A DNA stretch of 64,000 bases. Source: Solenopsis invicta (lineage: Eukaryota; Arthropoda; Insecta; Hymenoptera; Formicidae). The DNA is taken from the NCBI RefSeq assembly GCF_016802725.1, contig NC_052677.1, positions 19,111,329 to 19,175,328 of the forward strand, read 5' to 3'. A program made the translations under genes and the position numbers. Positions 27,416 to 40,950 of the stretch are shown here, piece after piece. Below the pieces are notes generated by a model. The model was not told the origin of the DNA and did not search any database. It saw only the letters and a list, made by a program, of their open reading frames with translations. Numbering within the stretch: position 1 is the first letter of the stretch; each line of letters begins with the position of its first letter.

Positions 27416-28777
27416 CTCGTGTCACCCTCGAAAGGTGCTGTCAAAGGTGTCCCAGCGAGAGAGAAGACACTGCGCACCGATCGACAGCCCGCGTTATACT
27501 ACCTATCAAATTACACAGAACTCGATTACTCGGCAAAGAGACGGCTGCTGCCGCGTGCCGAGCTGCTGGCCGAAGAGTAGGCACCACTTTGAAGCGGAGA
27601 GGGATCTTCTTTTACAGCGCTTTTACCTCGTTTTGCAGCTGTGCACTCGCGCCCTCGTGTCGTTCTTGCGGCACCTCGACGCGCTCCGTATATACGTCGA
27701 GCGTCCATCTCTCTCGCACGTTATCGACCTTAATAATATTATAGATTCCCCGATGATGTTAAAATCGCTTTTTATTAAAAAAAAATATATATATATATAC
27801 ACACACAATTCTAATTACAGAAATATTTAACGTAGGATATTAAGAGATTTTCTGTTTCACGAATTAAACTCCGTCAGCGGAACTTAATTAGCGGATCCAA
27901 GTGGATTGTACTTGAACGGAGATTTAATTTCGGTGTTTTGCTTCCGGAATATTCGATGAAAATTTTAATAGGCGCCGCAACGAGAACGACGGGTATTTGT
28001 GAAATATTCGTAGACTATTAAAAATTCGTTCGAGGACCCGTCGTTAATACACAATTTACGCGCCGCACGTCACCGTGCGTGGCCGGACACACCCTGTATA
28101 TCTGGACCAGTCGTTCGGGGAGCGTTGGTAGCGGCAGCAGGACAGGTAGGGCAGGACGACCAGCAGAGAGGAGAGAGGCCTTTGAAACAACAATGAAGTT
28201 AGTGTCTCTCGCTCGTCAGCGTCAGTAATGCACGGAATTTACGTCAAAGAGAATTCGAGCGAGCGAACGCCGACGGCAAGGACGTCCCCGGGTTGTGCGA
28301 GCGAACGGGACAAAGCTACCGCCGATGCAATTTCGCGGTGTGCGAGGACGATGAGGATGAGAAAAGCGGCCTCAACGCCTGGTGCGAGTGGTGCGGGCGT
28401 TGCGGCTCGGTCGGAAGCGAAGCGCGGCTGTAAAAAAAGAAAAAAATAGTCATTTCCGAGGCCGAAGAGAGTACTCGGCGCTCGGCGCTCGGCGCTTGGC
28501 AAATTGTGCGAGGTGCATTTCGCGAAATTCAAGCACTTCTCGCTCGCGTAAAATTTGCTCGACGGGCTGCTAGCCGGATTGGTCGACCGATTACCGGTGT
28601 TCTCGCGATTAGCGGCCGCTTTATCGATTCAATCACCTTGCCATTCATGGTCGGAGAAGGAAGTGATTTGCGCGAAACGTCGTTGCCGTTATAAAATCGA
28701 TGTCGGCGATTGATTGTCAATGATTTAATATCCTCAAATACACATGGGTCGGATGGGAAAATGAATTTTTGCCAAGG

Positions 28778-28813
<36 letters not shown>

Positions 28814-29875
28814 AATATATATATATATATATATATATCCTTTCTTACAGTAATACATATGAAATTCACGAATATCGCGTATTGCCACTGCATATAAAAC
28901 TTTTCGTCTGCCATAGTTTCAAGCGTCGAGGCAAACGCGCAAATTCTACGATCGACAGCAGAATAGAAACTCTGGAGGCAGAAAAGTCATTTCCTCGAGC
29001 GAACAGAACTGCCAAATTACTCAAAATGAATTCCTCGTGTTTCAAGCGGGGCCTTCTCATCTGTGTGCGTTCGGAACGCGTTTTTACGCGATTCGACTAA
29101 CGTCCGAGTGCTTTAATTTGCCGTTTTTATATTGCCCCGCCGGAAATAGTCGCGACAACGTCGAACGCCGGGGACGGATAAAAGTATAAATCCAATTAAT
29201 CCGCCGCAGTGGAATTCTGATCGCGTTACGACGGAAAAAGATCTAGAATTTTATGTCCGAATATAATTATGCCCGAACAAATGTATCGCGGCTCGATATT
29301 TTGACTAACTTCCACCATCATTTCACCCGATGCAACTCGCATACTTTAATAGACGTTGCGACAACGCAAATCATAATTATAACTTTTTAATCATGCAATT
29401 ACAGTGACAAATATATACTTTTCTCTCAGCGTGGATATTAATTATTCGCGGAATGTACATAATCAACGTAAAAGCGATAAAAAATTAGCGCCGAGCGGCG
29501 AATCTCTCCAAGATATCGTAAGACCGACGTTGATCGCTATCGCCGTCACTTAAAATTCCATCTCATCGACCGGAAGTGGAAGCGCCGCGCCTAGGACGGG
29601 CGCGCTGATGATCGCCGAGAGGAATCGAGACGGGAGATTTATCAATTTGCGTATGGATTCGCGAACACGAAGGACACCGGGAATCCATGTATTCATTTCG
29701 ACGACGAGACCGTCTCCTTCCATCGTTCCTCCGAGCTCCGTGGCTGCGAGGGACGGCGGGGACCCGAATCATATCCGCGCGACGCGCGATAGCGGAACTT
29801 TTTTTAATGACGACGAAATCGACGCTCTTAAATTAACGATCGATCCCGAGCTCTCTCGCGGTATCTTCCGTCGCG

Positions 29876-29918
<43 letters not shown>

Positions 29919-31161
29919 GCGGGTTTCGCACATCGTCGATTCCGTTCACTCCGTGTATCACTCCGGAGTAACATCCACGAACGAAAGAGAAATGTCGACG
30001 CGGCGTTTCCATGATAGCGAGTCCATTGTCTCTCGTGTTCCATCGCGAATATGTGTTGGGCGTGGCGGCTTTTAGGATCGGGACATCGCACACCCTCGCG
30101 TCCGCGCCTTCTTCTTTCTCAACGGCTCGCTCGTAACCTTTCGCAACCAACCTCCCTCAAAGCGCGGCGTGCACTCGCGCTTTATTGTCGAGTCGCGGTA
30201 CTCGCGCGGATTGTATCGGTAATCCGCGTTTTCATAGTGGAAATAAATACGGATACCGGTGTATGAGGGATGAAATTTTTCAACCTGAATTGTTAGAGCT
30301 TGGACCGCGGGATATAAATACATAAGCACACGGGAATATATACCTTTTGTAACAATTTTCAAGAGCGAGGAATTGGTTTATCCGCGAATATCGAATTTGC
30401 ATTAATTCCACATCACGGAAACATGGTTTCCATCCCCTTCCCCTCTTCCTCCTTCTCATCCACCTTGTCTTCTTTTGACTTTAAACGATCGCTCCCAGGT
30501 ATTTTCGTGTTGCAGCAACTTTGATTAACGGCAACGGTTAGCGGCATAAATTTGTTCCCCTTCGCGTAATTAAGCTTGCCTTACACGTTAACGTTCCAGA
30601 CGCGCCGCCTGTGCTGCTGTACTCGTTCATCGAGCAAACTCTCCAGCCAGGACCCGCCGTGTCCTTAAAATGTTCCGCAGCGGGAAATCCTACACCTCAG
30701 GTATCATGGGCGTTGGACGGTTTTCCCTTACCGACTAATGGAAGGTAAGCTCGTTCTAATTTTCCGAAATAGCCCATATTTTTGCTGTTATTCCGCGTGT
30801 CCGCCGTTTGGGATTTGATTCATTGACGTAACTAATGACGTCCCGCGACGTCAGGAAGAAGGAGGAAGAAAATATAGGAAGGAAAAAGGGAGAAATATTA
30901 ATGTTGTTTGTGTGTGGCATTGAGTTATATATTTCTCGGTTGTCAGATACATTATGGTCTCCGTTTTCTTTAGTTATTATTATTGCACGACGCGTTACGT
31001 TATTAATAGAACCCGGTGAGAGGTAAGAAGCGAAATTATCGAGATCGACGTGGCCGAAATAAAAAGACGAACGGACTATAAATTGCGCGCGGGACGTCTT
31101 AAACGTCATTTATACCACTATCGTAATTGACCTATAATTTCTGACGGTGTCGTTTGCGCGA

Positions 31162-31213
<52 letters not shown>

Positions 31214-34200
31214 GCGTGTGCAGGCAATTTCGCATGTAATATTCCAGGCGGAAACGAGAATATTTATCGCGCGGACGGCGCGTATACCGCCTCGGAAAGA
31301 GAGTGACACGCGCAAACTCCACGTGTAGTTTAACGACTGATAGGATAGGCGTAAAGGATCTACCATCTCGCCGAACCTCGCCATATCCCATTTTATCGTT
31401 TTGGCTCTCCACCTCCTTCCCCCTGTGTCGCTCGTATCCCTCGTCGCCGCGCTACCGGACGCAGTTTCCGGCGGTCGTAGTTTCATTTTCGTCCGATCGA
31501 GATGGAACGTGACAAATTCTAAACGATAACGCGTAACGATAACTCCGGGGATTCGCGCGCACTCACCGAGATTCACGAGATTGCGCCGATTTGAGAGCTG
31601 TCCAGCCCACGTCACCCCGATAACAGATAGAAATGCGAAACGCTTCTCGTGAAAGGTCCACGTATCATTTTGCCATCTTTAGTTTTATCGCGCTTTTATT
31701 ACACAGCTTCGCGTTGCTATATGTAGTCTCGCGGTGCTGTCGCGACAGAAAAACTTGATTACATTGGATAATATTCCGAAAAATGTTTGTTTGGCTTTTT
31801 TTCTAGATATTAGCAGATCCTTAACTAAACGGAAAAGCGTCCTAATGTTACCCGTATGTCACATGTCATCATCAGTAACTCGACTATTCCTTGATGAAAA
31901 TTTTTTCAGAAATTTTATACAAATTGAAACACTTGACAGAAATATTAAGAAAATCTACATGTTTTCTCAGAATTTTTCATACATATGAATTTTGAAATAT
32001 TCCAAGTTAAAAAATCTAAGAAATTTTTTAAAAAGATATAAAATTAGATAGAAATTTTAAAAAATACTGAAATTTACATAAAAATTCTAAAAAATTACTT
32101 GAGACAAATTCTGCGAAAAATTTTATAATTTTGATGAAAACTTTTTTCACAATATAATTTTTCAAAATTTTTCGGAATTTGTGTGTGTAATTTTTTAACT
32201 TTTTAAAAAAATTTTCATATATTTTGTACAAATTTTAGAATATTTTTCAGTATTCATATATATGTATAAACAATTTTGAAAAAAGATTTAGTAGATTTAG
32301 TAGATTTTCTTGGTATTTCTGGAAAGTGTTCAATTGGTATAAAAATTCTGAGAAAAGTGTTCATCGAAGAATGATTGAATTATTTACAAGTTATTACTGA
32401 TTATAATTTATGATATATGGATTGAGAACACTTTTCCATTTAATTAAGAGACTGCCAACATCTAGGAAAAAAATAAGCTTTGTAATTGCTATTGCACGTT
32501 AAAAAATTCCGTTTTTTTTTTTATTTTTTATTTTAAAACGCGGATATCACGCGGAATATTCAGTTGTCCTTTGTAAATTTGCCGAATACGGCAAATTAGC
32601 TTGTAAATTGCGTTTGCAAATCAAACGCTCGTTTGATTGTTGCGCAAGGTTCGTCATTGGCCAGTACGTGACGGTGCATGGCGACGTAATATCCCACGTC
32701 AATATAAGCCACGTCATGGTGGAAGACGGAGGTGAATATTCCTGCACTGCCGAAAATCGCGCGGGAAAGGTGACACATGCTGCGCGACTGAACGTATACG
32801 GTGCGTATCTTCCGCTAATTATCATCGTATAATGTGAGACAAATTAGAATTAATTTCACGCAGTGTACCGCACTAAAATCAAAATCATATGCCGCCTCTC
32901 GCTTTTTGATATCGAGTATTCGCATCAATGATTAATGACTTATCACTAATTTATAACCATAAATCATCGTCACATATAAACTATACGATATGACTATATT
33001 TTTCCCGAAATTAGAATCTGATACCATCAGCGTTTAATTATTACATGACATTAATTAAAGCGCAACAATGTTACAAATTTGAATTTTAGTATCTAGAAAA
33101 GCACATTTTACGAAAATAACATCATTGTTTAGATATTAACGCGTAACGATATTTTCCAGCTGATTATTCAATTAATTTGCCGATCCTATCGTAGTTTCCC
33201 GTCCGCTCGAAATTCATCGAGTCGGAAAGAGATGAAGAAAAATACGTAAACGTGAAATTTCCCATCCAGGGCTTCCGTATATACGCCTGATCCCGAAAGT
33301 AACCGCGGTCGCCGGCGAAACTCTCCGTTTAAAGTGCCCGGTGGCCGGATATCCGATCGAGGAAATCAAGTGGGAGAGAGCCAATCGCGAATTACCGGAC
33401 GATCTGCGTCAAAAGGTGCTCCCGGACGGCACCCTGATGATCAGCAGCGTGCAGAAGAAAGGCGACGCCGGGGTGTACACCTGTTGGGCTAGGAATAAGC
33501 AAGGTCACAGCGCCAGGAGATCCGGAGACGTCGCAGTGATCGGTAAGGCCTCATTTCCGATTTGCCATGGCAATAAATTGTCGCAGGTGTACAACCGTTC
33601 CGGTTGGAGACAACGATCTGGTGACGAGTGCCACGAGTAGACGAGGAAAGGACGTCGTTCCACGATCCCTGGGAAGACGAACTAATGGACTATCGTCGTA
33701 TAATCGATCGAAAAACGAAGAGCAAATGCGAGGTTACCTATGCGCGGAGAGTTAGGGGTGGTAGATAAGTTTTAGGTTAGGGCCTGCGTGGAGGAGGCCC
33801 GAGGCGCGCACCATGTTACCGATTGCCGTCCGTCTATGTATCGTAACGTGCGCTCACGAGCTGTCTCGTTGTTATTATTCCAGTTCCCCCCAAAATTAGC
33901 CCGTTCACGGCAGATCGCGACCTGCATCTCGGCGAACGCACCACCCTGACGTGCTCGGTGACCAGAGGCGATCTGCCGCTGTCTATCACGTGGCTCAAGG
34001 ATGGACGTTCGGTGGGGCCGTCGGAGCGCGTCACTGTCACCAATATGGACCAGTACAATAGCATACTGATGATTGAAAGTTTATCTCCAGATCACAACGG
34101 CAACTACTCGTGCGTGGCCCGTAACGTGGCCGCAGAGGTATCGCACATGCAGCGGCTTGTGGTTCATGGTAATCCTCCTCTAGGCCCCCTACAATTTGCC

Positions 34201-37200
34201 CGACGACCGCCTGACCGCCCGAATTTTGCGTGTGCGTGTGTGTGCCCGTTGCGTGCGTGCGAATCGCGTCGGCTAGGCTCGAAAATGGATGCTGCGCGGG
34301 TGAAAGTTGCGCGTCGTTATCGTCACCAAGGCTATTGTTGCATTCCGCACTTTGCGAGGATGTGGGAAACGATGAGCGAAACGATTCAACGCCGTGAACG
34401 TGAAGGTACGCCGTTCAACGTATGTCTGGCGATGCGCTTTCGAGCACATCCACGACGAGACCTCGCCGACTCCTCACGTCACCAAGGAACGTAGAGACTT
34501 GGTGACTTTTAACTAAAAAGATTGCTCACGCTTAGCGTGACTCTTCCTTATGCACGATACCCGCCTCTACCTCTCCCACACGTCCTCGAAAGGAAGTTGC
34601 GCTTCGACTTCTCGAGAGCGACGCCGCGCGTTTCCTCTTTCGTCCAGATGTTTACAATTGTCTCTCTGTTCAACTATCTCTTTTACGTTTTTTTACCGTC
34701 TTTTAATCTTAGCAGTGTGCTTGTCATATAGCGTTTGAGATAGACACGAAGAGTTTTGTAAAGATCACTTTATTTCTTTGAAAATATTAAAACATCTCGA
34801 TGTTCGAACATCTCGAAGGAAACGATGCGGTAGCTTCGGAAAGATGAAGGCTCGCTCTTACGTTGGAAAGGATCGGATGCTGCGCGCAAGTGTGCGATGC
34901 CAATTTAAGTGTATAAGGTGTGAGGGCGTCAGGGGCAGGTCCGCGGCGGGGCCACCCTCTCTCTCCTCTACATTGCTACGTTACTATACTGCCTCTATTG
35001 TACATATTCTACATATATATACATATTATATTCTATATATATATATATCTACATATACATGGACGTACCACTGTTTATATGAAGCGGAAGGAACAGAAGC
35101 AAAAAAAGAAATGAAAAATATATATATATACACATACCGTCTCACAGTATAAACCTATATATATATATTTATGCATATATATATGAAAAGAACACGTATA
35201 CCTGGTATTACAAGGTTCTTGCGTTTTTTGGTGCCATCTTTTTCTTGCTCTCACGTATGGTTCTCTCTTCTCTCTTGACCTTTTCCAGTACCCCCTATTA
35301 TTGAGCCATTTACGTTCCAAGAGGGACTATCCGAGGGGATGCGGACGCGGACGGTGTGCGGGGTCGCGGCGGGAGATCCACCCTTGACCATATCCTGGCT
35401 GAAAGACGGCCAAAGTCCCTTTCCCTTGCCGCCGAATCTGGCATCCGTCGCAAACGTCTCCCAACTGGATCCCTACTCGAGCCTCCTCAGTATAACGAAT
35501 CTCGCGGCCGAGCACTCCGGCGACTATACCTGCGTCGCCGCGAACCCCGCCGCCGAGGTCAGGTACACGGCCAAGCTACAGGTAAAAGGTAACTAGATGA
35601 TCGCCAACCCTTATCCTAGCGTTCCTAACAATCGCCTTGCCAATTCCCTCGATCGTTTCACCCCGATCTTAATTCAATCTTAAATCTCTAATTTAATAAT
35701 TTTAAATCTTTATTTTTTCTAAATTTACAAAAATTTCCATCGCAATGTAAAATTGTTCAACATCTACGAGCATTAATTTCAACCTCAAGCTATACACGTA
35801 ATAATAATTAAATAGTTTTCCAACTTTTTGAATAGTCGACATCGGGTATATTGAGGTAGTCAGTCGAATGTTCAATCTGCGACGCAAGTTATGAAATTTT
35901 GAAATTTGTCGGGGTCGAACGTTATCCTTTGAACATCCGTTCCATCGCTATCCTATATTGCCCTATATATTCTCCAGTCTCAACTACCATTTCATCATCC
36001 ACCGCCATCGACATATCACCGCGCTTATTGACTCGGTTCCCGCTTCACCATAGTTCATCATAGCTGTGTTCTCGCCAGGATGTGACGTTTAGAGAGATCG
36101 TACTCTACGTCGGTTCCACGGCTTAAAGATACCATCGAGATTTTGAGTGACAGCACGTTCACTCCCGGGCGAGATCACGACGATCATTACGCTCCCGATC
36201 TTCCGGTCCCCGTCTCTCTTCCACTTTATCCACCGATACCTATCGAGTCCCTTCCGCGAATCCATTTGAGACTCCTTACCCCCCCCCCCCACCCACCCCT
36301 CACCCCCCCAGACACAGTGTGTATTACATTTGCGTTGCTTTGGCTCTCTGGGAATGCGTCGGTATCTCGTGGACCCCCGAGGTTTGCTTGACTTGACCGA
36401 ATAATAAAGGTAACAGTTTGCACCTTTCCTTATTTTTTACTCGTTTCAACTACAACTACAACAACAGCAACAACTGCAGCTACAAATAAATGAAAACGAA
36501 AAAAAAAAAACGATTTTTTCTGGCCTGCGTGCGTGCGTGTATGTGAGCATCGATACTTCATTCGGCATGATTTCTTTACGTAGTCGTAGATCACAACTTG
36601 CCTGTACATTTTACGTGTAAATATATATATATCTCTCTCTCTTTTTCTGTGTGTGTTTGTGTGTTTATTCGAATTATATTTAAATAATATATATCGAAGT
36701 ATCTTGATCACCCAAGTGCGAGCACGTGCCACTACGCTCACGACCAATCTTCACCGACCTTTGCGCTGGCTCTTCTTTGGGCTCGTTGGAAGACAACCTT
36801 TATTCACTTCTGCATGCTTTCTCACCAACTTTCTCTTTCTCTATCTCTCTATTTCTATCTCTGTCTGTCTATCTCCATCGCTCTGTCTGTCTTTCTCTCT
36901 CTTTCTCTCTGTCCGTCCGTATCTCTTTCTCTTTTTTATATTTCTTTCGTCGCAACGAGACGAGGATGCTGGGCGCTCGCGTAACGAGCCTGTAAGCTCT
37001 CTCTTTCGTGTAAAAGTAAGGAAAGTAATGATCCTACGAGCATGGTGAAAAGCTCTTAAGCCTGTCGGCGGCCAATAGAAACTCAAGTTCGCAAGCGTGG
37101 TACGCGATACAAGAGCTTGAACTCGTAAGAATGCTCGAGCGCGCGCGCGTACCCACCGCCTCGCCTCGCCAGCGACCGGTAAAAATTGTAGGCTAGTAGT

Positions 37201-37298
37201 ACGTATATCATTAATTAAATTCGTACTTCATTGAACTAGTCGTTAGACGCGGGTACTTATATATACATATATATTGTTATTATTGGTATCATTATTAC

Positions 37299-37351
<53 letters not shown>

Positions 37352-38321
37352 GCCACCCCTCACGAGGTCCGCACCTAAACACTTCCCGCCCTTTGCGTAC
37401 CTCTTTCCGAGAGTTCTACTTGTTTCACACGCCACCGTTTGGGCTCGAGTATATATATTTGTATACTCACGTTACATATGTTATATACATATCTATATAT
37501 CTATCTATCTATCTATATATTATTATATATTGTCGCACGCGATCGATGCGTGGCCGATACTTTGCCGTCTTGTAAAACGTTGGAAACTCCCACTCACAGT
37601 ATCTCGCTTGTGCAGCGTTTTTTTATCACCACAGTAAAAAGTAGAACCTTGCCAAACAATACACCTAATCGTACAAGAACCACCCCCCCCCCACTACTTT
37701 AAGACTTTGCCGACAAATCGATGCGCGACGCAAAATCTCGCGCCAGATCGAGAAACTTCGACGACCAAGCATCCGTTGTTCTTCTTTTTTTTTCTTTTTT
37801 TTCTTCTTGTATACGAGCTAAGAGCTGTTATACGTACTATTGTCGCGCGCTATCATAGAAACGCCTTCGTTTCGTTGTCCTTGTTGGTAGCTCCTAGGAG
37901 AATTAACGTTGCAGATAATAGATGATCGATTGCCCCCGCCCTTGTCACTTTCCTTGTTACCCTGTTGCGGTGTTGAACATAGAGGTGAATTGTCTGCTGC
38001 TGCCTGGCGTGCGAATGACACGAGACTTTATATATCAATTGACACCCGCGAAATACGCCTCGCATCGATTCATGACCCATTCTCCACAACTCTGCCCCAT
38101 CCGCATACTTACCTTCATTCTCACTCTATCTTCTCTTAGTATCTTTATCAGTTTCTTCATCGCGCGAATATGTCCGCGTTGTATATGTCGCGTCAAATGT
38201 GCGGAGATTCGAGAAAAATGCGAAAAGTCGCGCGCGAGAGAGAGCGTGCATTCCAAAGAGGGGAAGATCAAACGAGAGCGGGCGTAGTTAGCTTCACGCG
38301 AGAGGTCCTCTCTCTGTAATA

Positions 38322-38365
<44 letters not shown>

Positions 38366-40909
38366 GGTATATCTCTTTTTCTCTTTTTCTCTCTATCGCG
38401 CCGTCTTTTACCGGTTCGTTTGAGATTCGATCTCTTTGACGTGCTGAAATCGCGCGTTGCGCGTCGAGCTTCACGTAACTCTCGTTTGCGCCGCACTTTT
38501 TCACGGCTTTCTCTATCTCTTTCTCTCTGTCTCTCTTTCTCTCTATCATGAAAACGTACCTGTCTCTAAATCGCTAACGACCAGTAAAGCAAGACGTGAT
38601 AAGTTTAATGTTAACGCACACATGACGGATCTATGTAAAGCGGGTGTCTCTGACGTTACAGTGCCACCCAGATGGATCGTCGAGCCGACCGACGTGAGCG
38701 TCGAGAGGAATCGTCACGTCGCGCTGCACTGCCAGGCGCAGGGCGTCCCGACGCCGACGATCGTGTGGAAAAAAGCAACCGGTGAGATGTTTGCAAATGA
38801 AAACATGTTTTGATCTGAAAATAGTCATCAGTTTTTTAAACCTTAGGCGTCGGAGAAATAAAGCTCGCGTAGTCGCGGCAAATTCTTTTATTGATCCAAA
38901 ATCCACATTTAACTTTTATTCGAAGATTGTGAGACCCAATTTGTATAAAAAAAACCAAGTTGCTAACATATCGACCTGTTGACACTAGCTGAGGTGTACG
39001 AAATGTCTCAGATAATGATAGTTTATGTTATAAAATCAATCAAGTGTAGTCTATTACAAATTCAAAATATTAATACGATAGCTACAATAAAGTTCGAATT
39101 AAACAATATTATAAACTTATTAATATGTTTGTTTATTAAGTATGAAAATTTTTTGTCGTGTAATAAATTATAACACAATTAATAATATACAGTATATAAT
39201 TAACAATGACTTTTCACTGAAGTGTAAAAATTATCCCAAGCGTTGTTTACACGAAAAAATGGAGTGACTATTTTCAGATTAATGCACAATTGTTTCGCGC
39301 GATATTTATATTTATTTTATTTACGTAGATTAATTTTTTCTGTTGTCATACTATTTGTGTAAAATCACCTCTGACCTCCGAGTGTCAGGAAAACGCAGTG
39401 GAATTTTGTTCGAGTAGATCGGCTTGACTTTCTCACGCGGCACTTGTTAACAGGAAGCAAAGCCGGTGATTACGAGGAGTTGCGCGAAAGAACGTATACC
39501 AAGATCCTGAGCAACGGCACTCTATTGTTGCAACACGTGAAAGAAGACAGGGAGGGCTTCTACCTGTGCCATGCGAGCAATGGCATTGGGAGCGGTCTGG
39601 GCAAAGTCGTGCAGTTAAAGGTCAATTGTGAGTAAATCTGCGTCTCTCGCGCAGTTCGTTTTTGCAACTTAAATATTTCGCATAATGCGAACGTCCGCGT
39701 AAATTTAACTGTCTGTAACTGTTAAAACTCTATCATTGGACTTACACGTTTTATTTTATGTTGTTTCGTGGCTGTGTAGCGTCACCGTATTTCGCGGCAC
39801 CGTCGCGGCTTGTTACCGTAAAGAAAGGAGACACGGCGACATTACACTGCGAGGTACACGGCGATAAGCCGGTTACCGTTACCTGGCTGAAAGGCGGTAA
39901 AAGCGAGCTGAATCCCTCGACGAATTACCGGTAAGTCGAGATTAACCGTACGTAGAATCATAGAAAGGAACGGGGACTCTCTGGGACGCGCGCGAAAATC
40001 GATACTCGGCGATGAATTAACTAAAACGGCGCAAAATCTCTGCGTCCCCGCTACGATTTTCGTTAGATTATCGTGTCGTTCGGCACAGAACGTTTATTAC
40101 GAGCGGCACGTTAGTCTCGATAAATCGATCGCGTCGAGCGGAATTTAGCAAATGAGATGCGACGGTATTAATAATGCATTCCCGGCTGATAATAGGGAAC
40201 ATACACGGGCATGTAAAACGCATCCACTTGAAAAATTCAGGAGAGCCATATATTCGATTAAAAGGGTCAAACATAATCCGTTCATCCGTTTATTAACAAG
40301 AGAACGCTGAAACGTCGTTGTTCAAAAGTGGAGTTCGTACCAAAAACATTAGCATACCACCTCTGGTATACGATGGTATATGAATATTTCATAGTTGCAC
40401 CCCTTTCTCGCCGAGCTTTTAATAAACTTTTTCTTTTTATCAATTTCGTTATAAAGCGTCGCAGTGAAGCAGGAAGTAACGCCGGACGGTGTCATCGCGC
40501 AATTGCAAATCTCATCGGCGGAAGCCGCTGACAGCGGTGCGTACTTCTGCCAGGCGAACAATCTTTACGGCCGCGATCAGCAGCTGGTGCAACTCCTCGT
40601 ACAAGGTACGATATCGGGTTTATAGGTCAATTCGCTCCCGATACGGAATAATTGAATTCCAAATGCGATACTCTTGCGCTATGTGCATATATATCGACAC
40701 ACGAGTGAATTAATATCGAATTCCGCGTGTTTTAGAGCCGCCCCAACCGCCGACCGCCTTGGAAACTGCCATGGTGGCCAGTCGTAGCATTAACGTTAAG
40801 TGGCAGCATAAGTCGCAGGACACCAGCGAGGTCACCAAGTACATCCTCCAATACAAAGAGGGCGAGGGTAAGCTGGCAAATATCATTTTACGCGAATTAC
40901 CTGTAAATA

Positions 40910-40950
<41 letters not shown>

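Larger units (their letters stand above)
26822..30599 (+). other. Dscam2 intron, 3.8 kb
   Basis: No exon recognised. CT microsatellites at 27367-27412, 28779-28810 and 29881-29911, an AT run at 28815-28838 and a CpG-rich stretch from about 27880 to 28700. Confidence 0.65.
30745..32648 (+). other. Dscam2 intron, 1.9 kb
   Basis: Splits Ig5. Contains a (CA)n tract at 31166-31210 and an AT-rich inverted-repeat element at 31886-32373. No exon recognised. Confidence 0.7.
35589..38661 (+). other. Dscam2 intron after Ig7B
   Basis: No further Ig7 exon seen. Contains C-rich runs (36281-36311, 37682-37692), a TTA microsatellite (37299-37350) and CT-rich tracts (36839-36910, 38327-38365). Confidence 0.7.

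Noticed and set aside
27306..27830. 174-residue plus-strand frame
   Set aside because: Starts in a CT microsatellite and has no domain; it lies inside an intron.
28070..28100. acaccctgtata motif seen in many insect transposon ends
   Set aside because: Only a single short match here without a paired end, so no element can be defined.
38035..38549. Arg/Glu-rich frames on the minus strand
   Set aside because: Produced by the CT tract at 38327-38365.
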